From JAAYOS01 sp050950785 (GTDB lineage Bacteria > Bacillota > Clostridia > Oscillospirales > JAAYOS01): DNA of 64,000 bases. Location: assembly GCA_050950785.1 (NCBI GenBank), contig JBMNIG010000005.1, positions 1 to 64,000 on the forward strand, read 5' to 3'. The position numbers were made by a program, and so were the translations under genes. A model generated the notes under the pieces. That model searched no databases and was not told where the DNA came from. It saw nothing but the letters and a program-made list of their open reading frames with translations. Shown here piece after piece: positions 34,857 to 43,780 of this stretch; position 1 is the first letter of the stretch, and every line of letters begins with the position of its first letter.

Positions 34857-36692
34857 GTGAGCGCAATTCAAGAACAAGATTTCAGCGCCCGCAAAGTTAA
34901 CTTTAAGACCTGGCGCAAGATACTCGGATATGCTGCCGAGAATAAGAAATATATTATTATAGCAGTCGGTTTCGGAATGCTTACAGGCATACTGGATCTA
35001 TGTACAAACTATGTCTCAATGTGGGCCATAGATGGGTTTATTACTCCAAAAACAACCGAACGCATGCCACTATTTATAGTTACAGCAATACTTATCCAGT
35101 TCTGTTTTGGACTTTTTACTTTGATGTTCGTTCAGGCATGTGGAAAGCTTGAAGCCCACCTGTCGGAAGACATACGAAGGGAGGCGTTCTCACGCCTTCA
35201 AACCATGAGCTTTTCATATTTTGATAAAACACCTGTAGGATATTTGGTAACAAGGCTGACAAACGATGTATCACGTGCAACCGAGACGATTTCGTGGTGC
35301 TTTATTGATGTTGGATGGGGCACTATGTCGATTGTGGCAAGCCTCATTGGAATGTTCCTTGTAAATGTTAAGCTGTCTTTGATCATTCTTGCATCGATGC
35401 CTGCAATGGTCCTCATCTCGATAGTATTTCAGAAGCAAATCCTAAAACACCAGAGAGAAACACGCAGGATCAACAGTATGATAACTTCCTCCTTCAACGA
35501 GGGAATTATGGGAGCCCGCACCACAAAGACTTTGGTAAGAGAAGAACTCAACAACAGAGAAATGTTTAAGCTGACAGGCAATATGCGCAGAGCTTCATTG
35601 CGTGCGGTAATGATTTCCGCCTTATATATGCCGGTAGCATCACTTATAATCAGTGTGGCTGTTGGTATCGTGCTGAACACAGGAGGATTCTATGTGCTAG
35701 GCGGTTACATTACCATTGGAGAACTCAACTTCTTTATCACGATTGGCCACTTTATGTTTGAGCCGATACGTAACTTTTCACGGATATTCGCCGAGCTTCA
35801 GGCATCGCAGGCAGCTGCAGAGCGTGTTGCGCAAGTACTTGATGCCCAGTCAGATATAGTTGATTCAAGTGAGGTAGTGGCAAAATACGGAGATATGTTT
35901 GATCCCATAACTGAAAACTGGGAACCCATCAACGGAGATGTGGAGTTTAGGAACGTATCATTTAGCTACAAAGATGGAGAAGAAGTCCTAAGGGATTTCA
36001 ACCTCAAGGTAGAAGCAGGACAAAACATAGCGCTTGTTGGCGAGACAGGTAGCGGTAAGTCCACTATCGTCAATCTCATATGCCGGTTTTACGAACCCCA
36101 GGAGGGTTGTATACTCATAGATGGGAAGGACATTCGTGAGCGTAGCCAGCTTTGGCTTCAGTCCAATCTTGGATATGTTCTGCAGTCTCCCCAACTGTTT
36201 TCTGGATCGATTCGTGAAAACATTAGGTATGGGAAGTTGGACGCAACTGATGAAGAAGTGGAAAATGCTGCAAAAATGGTTGGTGCCCATGAGTTTATTA
36301 TGAGCCTTGAAAAAGGCTATGACACTGAGGTGGGCGAGGGCGGCGGACTAATATCCACCGGACAGAAACAGCTTATATCATTTGCCCGTGCAATCATTGC
36401 CGATCCCAAGATATTTGTCCTTGATGAGGCAACAAGTTCGATCGATACGGAGTCTGAAATGAAGATTCAAAAGGCAAGTGAGAGACTTCTACGGAACAGA
36501 ACAAGCTTTATCATTGCACACAGGCTCTCAACAATCAGGCATGCCGATCGTATACTTGTCATTGACAATGGAGAGGTGCTAGAGCAAGGCACTCATAATG
36601 AACTGATGGCTTTAAGAGGTCACTATTATGAGCTGTATACCAATCAGTTCAAAACTGAAAAGGTACAGGAATCGTTAAAAGTACTGGAATAA
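34857..36692 (+). CDS. ABC exporter half-transporter, partner subunit (BmrD/YheH-like)
   Basis: A 611-aa partner of the preceding half-transporter, with six transmembrane helices then a nucleotide-binding domain. Walker A is VGETGSGKST (about residue 396), the signature is changed to ISTGQKQL (about 498), Walker B VLDEATSSID keeps the catalytic Glu, and the H-loop is IIAHRLST. The altered signature here and the altered Walker B in the partner fall in the same composite site, giving one degenerate and one active ATP site, as known for heterodimeric multidrug exporters. The GTG start follows AGGGGCG. Substrates are likely drugs, lipids or peptides. Confidence 0.93.
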   Translation: MSAIQEQDFSARKVNFKTWRKILGYAAENKKYIIIAVGFGMLTGILDLCTNYVSMWAIDGFITPKTTERMPLFIVTAILIQFCFGLFTLMFVQACGKLEAHLSEDIRREAFSRLQTMSFSYFDKTPVGYLVTRLTNDVSRATETISWCFIDVGWGTMSIVASLIGMFLVNVKLSLIILASMPAMVLISIVFQKQILKHQRETRRINSMITSSFNEGIMGARTTKTLVREELNNREMFKLTGNMRRASLRAVMISALYMPVASLIISVAVGIVLNTGGFYVLGGYITIGELNFFITIGHFMFEPIRNFSRIFAELQASQAAAERVAQVLDAQSDIVDSSEVVAKYGDMFDPITENWEPINGDVEFRNVSFSYKDGEEVLRDFNLKVEAGQNIALVGETGSGKSTIVNLICRFYEPQEGCILIDGKDIRERSQLWLQSNLGYVLQSPQLFSGSIRENIRYGKLDATDEEVENAAKMVGAHEFIMSLEKGYDTEVGEGGGLISTGQKQLISFARAIIADPKIFVLDEATSSIDTESEMKIQKASERLLRNRTSFIIAHRLSTIRHADRILVIDNGEVLEQGTHNELMALRGHYYELYTNQFKTEKVQESLKVLE

Positions 36693-36983
36693 GAGATGAC
36701 CGTACAAAGAGTATGAAACTGCCCTCTGTGTTTTTGCGCAGAGGGCAAAATAGTGGTCACAGTTATATACAGGCGGCTCCGTCCAAACAACCTAAACATG
36801 GAGGATACATGGTCAGACTATGACAAGAGTTGCAGTGAATTGCTATAGAAAGCAACATAAATCTTGAGATTTGTACATAAGTGCGGCTCTATTAGTCAAA
36901 GATTAGATTATCAGTAGTAAAGAACTGTAATGCTGCTTGTCTATAGCAGGCGGACAAATAAGTGAATGTTTTTACTTCTGTAC
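36693..36983. other. Intergenic region with one hairpin
   Basis: No gene supported. TGCCCTCTG and CAGAGGGCA (36720-36747) form a 9-bp stem, but no clear T-run follows, so a terminator role is uncertain. The rest is unremarkable. Confidence 0.5.
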
Positions 36984-37012
36984 TTCACATTTTAGAAAGT
37001 ATGTGGTATAGT
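36984..37012 (+). promoter_or_regulatory. Sigma-A promoter for the yerC-like gene
   Basis: TTCACA (36984-36989), a 17-nt spacer and TATAGT (37007-37012), 68 bases before the start codon. Confidence 0.6.
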
Positions 37013-37080
37013 ATTATAGTGTGAGTTACTATGTTAAACAAATAATTCGGTAAAATGCCTTTAGAAAAGAGGAGTCATCT

Positions 37081-37368
37081 ATGATATCTAAGTTGAAAGA
37101 CCCCAAAATGGATGAATTGTTCAAGGCAATCATGTCCCTCAAAACACTTGAAGAGTGCTATAGCTTTTTTGATGATCTTTGCACAGTATCAGAGTTAAAA
37201 GCTATGGAGCAGCGTTTCCAGGTAGCCAAGATGCTCAGTCAAGGTCGGGTCTACAGCGAGATTGCTGTCGAGACCGGCGCAAGTTCTGCTACGATAAGCC
37301 GTGTCAATCGCTCTCTGCTGTATGGTTCAGATGGCTACAAAACAGCGCTCTCAAGACTGGAGGAATAA
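37081..37368 (+). CDS. YerC/YecD family TrpR-related DNA-binding protein
   Basis: A 95-aa helical protein of the Trp-repressor superfamily. The helix-turn-helix is visible as AMEQRFQVAKMLSQGRVYSE followed by GASSATISRVNRSL. Members are common in Firmicutes; the ligand and targets are mostly unknown. ATG 37081 has an AGAGGAG site. It overlaps the methyltransferase gene by 1 nt (TAATG), so the pair is co-translated. Confidence 0.9.
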   Translation: MISKLKDPKMDELFKAIMSLKTLEECYSFFDDLCTVSELKAMEQRFQVAKMLSQGRVYSEIAVETGASSATISRVNRSLLYGSDGYKTALSRLEE

Positions 37369-38138
37369 TGGCTTACGAAGTCCTTTCCTCCGCTTACGAT
37401 TTACTTACCCGGGATGTAGATTATGATTCGATAGCAGCGTCTATTGTTCGTTTATTGCAAAAACACGGCGTGAACAGTGGAACTGTTCTTGATCTTGCAT
37501 GTGGAACCGGTACACTCTCATATCTGTTGGCAAAGGAAGGATATGAAGTCATTGGCATAGATTCCTCGGCTGAGATGTTGTCTGTTGCCGATTTCAAAAG
37601 AGATGATGCCGGTGATATCGTTCAACCGATCTTCATTATGCAGGATATGCGAAAGCTGGATCTTTTCGGAACGGTAGACGCATGTATATGTATGCTGGAC
37701 AGTGTAAATTATATATTAGAGCCGGAAGATCTTTTGAAGGTGTTCCGGCGTGTCCATTTATTCCTTGATCCCGGAGGAATATTCCTTTTTGATATAAATA
37801 CCCCCCTTCATTTTAACACTGTGGAGGGAAAAACTTTTTGTGACGAGGACGAACAAGCGGGCATCTTTTGCGTGTGGGGTGTTGCTCAAACCGATGATCC
37901 CAACATATATCAGTACAAGGTGGATTTGTTTACGCAAAATAGCAGCAATAAGCACACAGATCTCTGGAAAAGAGAAAGTGAAGAGCAGTTTGAGTATGCT
38001 TACGAGCCGGATTTGTTGTGTGAAATGCTAAGCCAGGCAGGGTTTATCGACATAAAACTATCCTCAAGCATTGAAGGGGCGGCACTTTCTGGCGATGAAC
38101 GCCGTATCTATATAACTGCATTGAAGTCATCTGTTTGA
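37368..38138 (+). CDS. Class I SAM-dependent methyltransferase
   Basis: A 256-aa methyltransferase with the SAM-binding motif I VLDLACGTGTLSYLLA, post-I acidic residue IGIDSSAEML, and motif III-like GIFLFDINTPLHF. The opening MAYEVLSSAYDLLTRDVDYD is typical of the Firmicute YqeM-type group. The substrate is unknown. It sits between the yerC-like gene and hslO with very short junctions, so it forms one operon with them. Confidence 0.9.
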   Translation: MAYEVLSSAYDLLTRDVDYDSIAASIVRLLQKHGVNSGTVLDLACGTGTLSYLLAKEGYEVIGIDSSAEMLSVADFKRDDAGDIVQPIFIMQDMRKLDLFGTVDACICMLDSVNYILEPEDLLKVFRRVHLFLDPGGIFLFDINTPLHFNTVEGKTFCDEDEQAGIFCVWGVAQTDDPNIYQYKVDLFTQNSSNKHTDLWKRESEEQFEYAYEPDLLCEMLSQAGFIDIKLSSSIEGAALSGDERRIYITALKSSV

Positions 38139-38155
38139 CGGAAGGAGCATTTATC

Positions 38156-39040
38156 TTGGGTAAAATGATACGAATGCGCAGCGCTGACGGGTTTTTGCTT
38201 GCATCAGCGATCGACAGCACAGATATAGTAGCTGAAGCTGCAAAGATCCATAAAACTTCTCCGACTGCTTCTGCGGCATTGGGAAGGGCACTGTCGCTTG
38301 CTTCTTTGTTTGGAAAGACACTAAAAGTACAAGGAGGATCAGTCACTCTTCAGTTTAAGGGGGGAGGTCCCGGTGGTACTTTGATTGCAGTATCAGACAT
38401 TGACGGTAATGTTCGTGGTTATATACAGCATCCCAATGTCGATGTGCCTCGTAAGGCAAATGGTAAACTGGATGTCGGTGGTCTGATAGGAGATGACGGT
38501 TACCTTACCGTTATTAAGGATTTGCGAATGGAAAAGCCTTATATAGGCACAGTTGGACTTCTGAGTGGCGAGATAGCAGAAGATGTTGCAGCCTACTTTG
38601 CAGAAAGTGAACAAATACCAACAGCATGCGCAGCCGGTGTACTTGTAAACCCTGATGACACGATTTTGTGTTCCGGTGCATACTTGATTCAGCTAATGCC
38701 CGGCTATGGAGCTGACAAAGTCGATAAACTCGAAAGACAAATTTTACAATCGGGTACCGTGACCGAAATGCTTCGTGCCGGTCTAGATCCTGAGAGCATT
38801 TTGAGGAAAATCGCTGCAGATGAAGAACTCATAATGTTGGAAGAACTGACTGTACAATACCGTTGTTACTGTAGCAGAGACAGAGTCGCTAGTGCCCTGG
38901 TCAGCATCGGTGCAGACGAAATAGACGATATGATTCGAGAAGAGGGTAAGGCTGAAGTGACCTGTCAGTTTTGTGACATTGTTTATAATTTTACAAAAAA
39001 TGATTTGATGGAACTACTGGAAATCGCACGGAATAAGTAG
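38156..39040 (+). CDS. hslO: Redox-regulated chaperone Hsp33
   Basis: A 294-aa holdase activated by oxidation and unfolding stress. The C-terminal zinc motif is complete, CYC in RCYCSRDR and CQFC in EVTCQFCDIV, and the core has SVTLQFKGGGPGGTLIAVSD and GALLSGE-like segments (VGLLSGEIAED). The TTG at 38156 is preferred because GGAAGGAG lies 8 nt upstream; an earlier TTG (38135) would overlap the preceding gene. It is the last gene of the operon. Confidence 0.96.
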   Translation: MGKMIRMRSADGFLLASAIDSTDIVAEAAKIHKTSPTASAALGRALSLASLFGKTLKVQGGSVTLQFKGGGPGGTLIAVSDIDGNVRGYIQHPNVDVPRKANGKLDVGGLIGDDGYLTVIKDLRMEKPYIGTVGLLSGEIAEDVAAYFAESEQIPTACAAGVLVNPDDTILCSGAYLIQLMPGYGADKVDKLERQILQSGTVTEMLRAGLDPESILRKIAADEELIMLEELTVQYRCYCSRDRVASALVSIGADEIDDMIREEGKAEVTCQFCDIVYNFTKNDLMELLEIARNK

Positions 39041-39157
39041 GCCGAACACAGTATAGAATAAAAATGAATCATATCATACTAAAGCAGATACAATACTATC
39101 TCGAATAGCTGACCAAGCTCACTAACAGCAATAAATCAGTCTTTTCAAGGGTATGGA

Positions 39158-40054
39158 ATGATAGAATTGATAAACCGTTTGTTTGATTCTGCAAAACAAG
39201 CTGTCAGAGCTCATTACAACAGATATTCCGATAAATTACGCGCTTATTTGCGCGACAAAAAGCGCCGCCGTTTAAGGGCGGCACTGTTGTTTCTGCGCTC
39301 ACTCTCTAAGGACAATATAACCGGAATTGCTGCGGAAACAGCATTTTTCCTGTTGCTGTCACTATTTCCTCTCTCAGCAGTTGCAGGAACGGTGCTTTCA
39401 AGATATTCAGACATTTTGCAGAATGAACTTTTCAGCTACTTGCTTCCAAGTTCGGTTGCAAAAGTGATAGTTCCACTTATTGATGAAGTAGGAAATGAAG
39501 CGGGTTTGTCGCTGATATCACTGCTGGTTTCGCTTTGGTCAGCGTCGATTGGCATTTGGGCTCTGATGCGTGGAATATGCAAGGCATATACAGGATACTA
39601 TCCTGAAAAACCATTGTTAAAAAGGTTCATTGCTTTAATCTTTGTAATAGTTTTTCTTGTTGTCATAGCATTTGGATTGGCTGTTTGGGTCGTTGGAGAA
39701 AGCTTGATAAGCAAAGAATATAGCTACATGTCCGTAATAGTCTATATCCTGAAATACGTCGGGGTATTTGCAGGCATAATGTTTTTCATTCTGGGACTAT
39801 ATGCTTATACACCCGGATATGACCTTAATAAACGTCACCTCATACCAGGAGCCGTGGCTGCTTCGGCGGGATGGATGCTTGCCAATAGAGGGTTTGAAAT
39901 TTACATTAAAGATATCAAAAATTACTCTGCCCTCTATGGAGGTATCGGGGCATTCCTCGGGCTTGTTTTATGGCTCTTTGCAATCAGTATAGTCATTTTG
40001 GTTGGCGCTGAAATTAATGCCGCAATATTTCTATACCGGGCAAGAAACGACTAA
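39158..40054 (+). CDS. YihY/virulence-factor BrkB family membrane protein
   Basis: A 298-aa integral membrane protein with about six hydrophobic helices and a basic N-terminus (RDKKRRRLRAALLF). Family motifs are AAETAFFLLLSLFPL near residue 60, YGGIGAFLGLVLWLFA and ILVGAEINAAIF. Family members are possible transporters but no function is agreed. ATG 39158 has an AAGGGTATGGA site. It converges on the pdxA-like gene, 18 bases away. Confidence 0.9.
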   Translation: MIELINRLFDSAKQAVRAHYNRYSDKLRAYLRDKKRRRLRAALLFLRSLSKDNITGIAAETAFFLLLSLFPLSAVAGTVLSRYSDILQNELFSYLLPSSVAKVIVPLIDEVGNEAGLSLISLLVSLWSASIGIWALMRGICKAYTGYYPEKPLLKRFIALIFVIVFLVVIAFGLAVWVVGESLISKEYSYMSVIVYILKYVGVFAGIMFFILGLYAYTPGYDLNKRHLIPGAVAASAGWMLANRGFEIYIKDIKNYSALYGGIGAFLGLVLWLFAISIVILVGAEINAAIFLYRARND

Positions 40055-40072
40055 AAGCTAGCCAATCAATAA

Positions 40073-41083
40073 TTATAGCTGTCTTGCAAAAAAAGGTGCA
40101 TACTTAGCTGCAACCAGTATCGCTTCAATCATGCTCACCGGGCTTGCAATACCTTTTCCTGCTATGTCATAGGCAGTGCCGTGGTCAACCGAGGTGCGAA
40201 GGAACGGAAGACCGTTTGTCACTGAAATGGTTCGTTCAAAGTCAAGGGTTTTTGTGGCGATGTGCCCTTGGTCATGATAGAGTGAAAGAACGCAGTCATA
40301 TCGTCCGTTAAGAGCCAAATGAAAAACTGAATCGGCAGAAATCGGTCCGGAAACTTTATAGCCCATATCTCGCAAAGTTTCGACTGCAGGGGCTATGTGC
40401 TCAACTTCTTCGGTGCCGAAGAGTCCATGTTCGCCGCTGTGAGGATTTAATCCTGCAATAGCCATTGATGCGTTGTCTACGCCTAATTTTTCGAGGGCTT
40501 TAAAACAGCGCATAACTGTGTCGATCAAGCGATCGGTCGTTACTAGGTCACAAGCCTGGCGCAGAGAAACATGACGTGACAGAAAGAATACACGCATGCC
40601 CCGTACTTCAAACATCGTCAAAGGTTCCAGGGTATCTGTAAGCCCTGCTAAGATTTCTGTATGCCCTATATAGGGTATGTTACCGGCTTTGAGCGACTCT
40701 TTGTTGATCGGGGTCGTAGCAATTGCGTCAACCTCACCTTTCATTGCCAAAGCGGTGCTTATTTCGATATATTCGTATGAGGCTTTACCGCAGAGTGCTG
40801 AAACTTCACCGATCCTATAGTCAGCCGGATCCGCGTTGCGGAGGTCGATTACATTTATTATACCGTGTCTGAACACGCCCATTGAAGGATCACTGATAAT
40901 ATGAAAGTCGGATTTAAGTCCGGATAAGCGAGCGGCTTCCGTAAGCGCTCTTAAATCTCCAATTATAAAGCAGTCAGCCTTCTCTGAAACAGATGGATCT
41001 AAAAGGGCTTTCACAGAGATTTCAGGGCCGATGCCTGCCGGGTCTCCCATAGGAATGGCAACTAGCGGCTTTTTTATAGACAT
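40073..41083 (-). CDS. pdxA: PdxA-family 4-hydroxythreonine-4-phosphate dehydrogenase
   Basis: A 336-aa oxidative decarboxylase of the PdxA family: either B6 synthesis or, as for many Clostridial paralogues (PdxA2), D-threonate/D-erythronate-4-phosphate catabolism. Motifs are AIPMGDPAGIGPEI at the N-terminus, GHTEILAGL, GLNPHSGEHGLFGTEE and LYHDQGHIATKTLDF holding the metal-binding histidines, then SVDHGTAYDIAGKG. No other B6 or erythronate genes are nearby, so the branch cannot be fixed. ATG 41083 follows GAGGAGATTCC. Confidence 0.88.
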   Translation of the reverse strand: MSIKKPLVAIPMGDPAGIGPEISVKALLDPSVSEKADCFIIGDLRALTEAARLSGLKSDFHIISDPSMGVFRHGIINVIDLRNADPADYRIGEVSALCGKASYEYIEISTALAMKGEVDAIATTPINKESLKAGNIPYIGHTEILAGLTDTLEPLTMFEVRGMRVFFLSRHVSLRQACDLVTTDRLIDTVMRCFKALEKLGVDNASMAIAGLNPHSGEHGLFGTEEVEHIAPAVETLRDMGYKVSGPISADSVFHLALNGRYDCVLSLYHDQGHIATKTLDFERTISVTNGLPFLRTSVDHGTAYDIAGKGIASPVSMIEAILVAAKYAPFFARQL

Positions 41084-41326
41084 TGGAATCTCCTCAATCC
41101 ATTTTTCGATTTTTGTGTGTCATAAGTCGAACATATTATAACAGCTTTGTTTTTTGTTTACAACAAAATTAGTCATTCAAATAATCGTTGAAAAGTTGTT
41201 AAAAGTATCTGCTCTGATTTCACCTCTTCCAAACACTTACAGTTTGAAGCAAAAACCTGCGGTCAATAATTCATTCAGGTCCGGGCATTCCGGACATGGA
41301 TGAAGTGAACCGGAGGAGGATTAGTT

Positions 41327-42097
41327 GTGCATGGAAAGGTTGAGATCTGTGGCGTAAATACGTCAAAGCTGAAGGTTCTTCCGGGGAAGATGATCCAGGA
41401 ATTACTGGAAAGAACGAAAAAGGGGGATAAAAGGGCAAGAGAAGAACTTATTACAGGAAATCTAAGGCTTGTGCTGAGCGTAATACAACGCTTCAGTAAC
41501 CGTGGAGAACCACTTGACGACCTTTTTCAAGTTGGTTGTGTCGGTCTGATAAAAGCCATTGACAATTTTGATACCTCACATGAAGTAAAGTTTTCCACTT
41601 ACGCTGTACCGATGATCGTCGGAGAAATTCGCAGGTATCTTAGGGACAACAGTTCAATCAGGGTCAGCAGATCCATGCGCGATACCGCTTACAGGGTACT
41701 ACAGGTTAAGGAAAGGATGACTGCGGAAAAGCAGCGGGAACCGACAACCGATGAAATTGCCAAGGTTTTAGGTATCCGCCGTGAGGATGTGGTATTTGCG
41801 CTGAACGCAATCACCGACCCGATTTCGCTATATGAGCCAGTATACTCTGACGGTGGAGATGCAATTTGTGTTATGGATCAGGTTAAAGATATAAAGAATA
41901 CCGACGAGAATTGGCTTGAGCATATTGCTTTGGGCGAAGCTGTTTCAAGGCTGGGCGAAAGAGAGAGGCATGTGCTGGCCATGAGATTTTACGACGGTAA
42001 AACACAGATGGAGGTTGCATCTGAGATCGGGATATCTCAAGCGCAGGTCAGTCGCTTGGAAAAAAACGCGATCAATCAGATTCGAAAACACCTGTGA
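41327..42097 (+). CDS. sigG: RNA polymerase sporulation sigma factor SigG
   Basis: Late forespore sigma factor of 256 aa. The N-terminal VEICGVNTSKLKVLPGKM is diagnostic of SigG. Region 2 reads GNLRLVLSVIQRFSNRGEP, DDLFQVGCVGLIKAIDNFD and VKFSTYAVPMIVGEIRRYLR; region 4 has the HTH KTQMEVASEIGISQAQVSRL. The GTG start follows GGAGGAGG. Here it stands alone, not next to spoIIGA-sigE as in Bacillus. A small inverted repeat (GTCCGG with CCGGAC) lies just upstream. Confidence 0.96.
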   Translation: MHGKVEICGVNTSKLKVLPGKMIQELLERTKKGDKRAREELITGNLRLVLSVIQRFSNRGEPLDDLFQVGCVGLIKAIDNFDTSHEVKFSTYAVPMIVGEIRRYLRDNSSIRVSRSMRDTAYRVLQVKERMTAEKQREPTTDEIAKVLGIRREDVVFALNAITDPISLYEPVYSDGGDAICVMDQVKDIKNTDENWLEHIALGEAVSRLGERERHVLAMRFYDGKTQMEVASEIGISQAQVSRLEKNAINQIRKHL

Positions 42098-42106
42098 CAA
42101 ATGTTA

Positions 42107-42169
42107 GGGGACGGTTCTTCTGTCTTAGAGTGGGCTCCAAGATAGAAGAACCGTCCCCTCGATTTTTTT
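42107..42169 (+). terminator. Long hairpin terminator, possibly a REP-like repeat
   Basis: A stem of about 20 bp (GGGGACGGTTCTTCTGTCTT with a near-perfect partner at 42139-42158, one mismatch) and a 12-nt loop, followed by seven T. It separates sigG from convergent ypeB. The GGGGACGGTTCTTCTGTC-like arms recall dispersed repeats common in Clostridia genomes. Confidence 0.85.
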
Positions 42170-42173
42170 ACGG

Positions 42174-43517
42174 CTAGATCGTCAACACGCCGTCATCACC
42201 TTCGATAAGGATCAATATTTGTTCTTCGATACCTGTTTCGGCGTTAACATAGATAAGGCAACGCTGCCCATAATCGTCAACACATTTCAACTCATAACAC
42301 AGTCTTTCATACTTGCCCATACTGGGGATAACTGCGAGTCTGACGTTTTCCACTGTGAGACCGTCAGCTACTTTCTCACGAACCGATTCTTCACTCACAT
42401 TTACTTCCGGAAGTGTACGCTCACCGTGGCTCATCAGATAACCTAAGAACTCAAGACCGACTATCTGCCCATCGTCTTGTGCAATCGAAACCTTGATGAG
42501 ATCGGGATAATACGTGATGTCATCCTCGGTATATGCGAAATTTACAGTAAGAATATTGTTGCGGGAGATATAATAACTTGTTTCCATGTTTTCAAAACCA
42601 TTTTTGGACAGAAAGTCAATAGCTTTTTTTATACAGTCGTCCACTGAGAGCTTTGACTGTTCAACAATTCTTGAGTGCATCATATCATGGATAAATCCAC
42701 CTGTCTTGGTGATATCGATATACATTGTTCCGCTTTCGGTTTCTGCAACGAAAGAGTACACCGGTATGTTGCCGTTGCCTTCACCATCATCTTTTACTAT
42801 GGACAGATCCAGCTTGAATATCTCTGAAACACGCTTTCTGGCATCCTCTCTGGTTACTTCTTTTGCATTTTGCAGCATCATCGGAGTCATCTTGCTGATG
42901 TGATCAGAGAACGGACCGTCATAAATAAGTCCGGCATATTCAGGGAACTGGGTTTCAATGTCTTGGATAGTCTCAGCCACGGCACCTATTTGCTCTTCAG
43001 GATTTGAAGTGTAAATCGCTGTACCTATCGATAGCCCGTCGTTGTAAACGCGGTTATATAAATCGTTTAGGTTTACCGAGAGCTGGTAGGCCGCGTCGGA
43101 CAAAGTTGCGATATTCTGTTTGTCATCTTTGGTCAGTTCTGAGCCCGACGCTTCCTTTCTCGCAATATTATAAGCGTAGTCACCGACTTGGCTTAGAAAT
43201 TTAGCCGTGCGCTCTAACTCGACATGTGAAAAGGGCAGACTCGCAAGTGCGTAGGTTGCCATTGCTGACTGCCTGGAGACTTCCGCAGAGAGTGAAGCTA
43301 TCAGCGAAGGTGAAGATGCGTAACGCCCCTTTTGAAGTGTTGTGCTGATCTGTTCAATGCTTGTTGTCAGTTCGGCAAAATTGTGCTGGTAGCCCGCTTC
43401 AAGCAGCCAGCGGTAATGTCTTGCCTCGGCGTATCCGGTGTAGACAAAACCGCTCAATACCAGTATGAGCGCAACTGTATAACTGATAAGGCGTATCTTG
43501 TTTCTTCTTTTCATCAC
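42174..43517 (-). CDS. ypeB: Germination protein YpeB
   Basis: A 447-aa spore protein that in Bacillus stabilises and localises the cortex-lytic enzyme SleB. It has an N-terminal membrane anchor (LISYTVALILVLSGFVYTGY), a helical N-domain typical of YpeB (RHYRWLLEAGYQHNFAEL) and C-terminal PepSY-type repeats (for example SVDDCIKKAIDFLSKNGF and ESVREKVADGLTVENVR). The start is MM at 43517. No sleB gene is adjacent in this window, whereas sleB-ypeB is usually an operon. Confidence 0.93.
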   Translation of the reverse strand: MMKRRNKIRLISYTVALILVLSGFVYTGYAEARHYRWLLEAGYQHNFAELTTSIEQISTTLQKGRYASSPSLIASLSAEVSRQSAMATYALASLPFSHVELERTAKFLSQVGDYAYNIARKEASGSELTKDDKQNIATLSDAAYQLSVNLNDLYNRVYNDGLSIGTAIYTSNPEEQIGAVAETIQDIETQFPEYAGLIYDGPFSDHISKMTPMMLQNAKEVTREDARKRVSEIFKLDLSIVKDDGEGNGNIPVYSFVAETESGTMYIDITKTGGFIHDMMHSRIVEQSKLSVDDCIKKAIDFLSKNGFENMETSYYISRNNILTVNFAYTEDDITYYPDLIKVSIAQDDGQIVGLEFLGYLMSHGERTLPEVNVSEESVREKVADGLTVENVRLAVIPSMGKYERLCYELKCVDDYGQRCLIYVNAETGIEEQILILIEGDDGVLTI

Positions 43518-43691
43518 TAAACCTCATTTCATTTTTGGTCGCTTGTCAGAATATGCCCTGTGCGGCAGCTAATAGCACCTTGCAAAATTTGTAAAGTTAT
43601 TTATAAATTTGTATTTATATCATTTGTTTGCATCAAGGCAAATATTCAATTTACCCTGACTCCTTTGGGCTCATTTTAGTGAAATTAAAAA

Positions 43692-43720
43692 TTGCCATAT
43701 TAAGTGCTTTGTGTTATGAT
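43692..43720 (+). promoter_or_regulatory. Sigma-A promoter for the aminotransferase operon
   Basis: TTGCCA (43692-43697), a 17-nt spacer and TATGAT (43715-43720), about 60 bases before the aminotransferase start. Confidence 0.6.
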
Positions 43721-43780
43721 AACGAGTAGCAATATACTGGAAGTCTATTTTTGTAGATAAATAAGCAACAACCGGGGTGT

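Noticed and set aside
36720..36750. 9-bp hairpin as terminator of the ABC exporter operon
   Set aside because: The stem is good but no U-tract follows on either strand; kept only as a hairpin.
41278..41293. GTCCGG/CCGGAC hairpin as a sigG operator
   Set aside because: Too short and with no copy elsewhere; no sigma-F/G promoter could be aligned.
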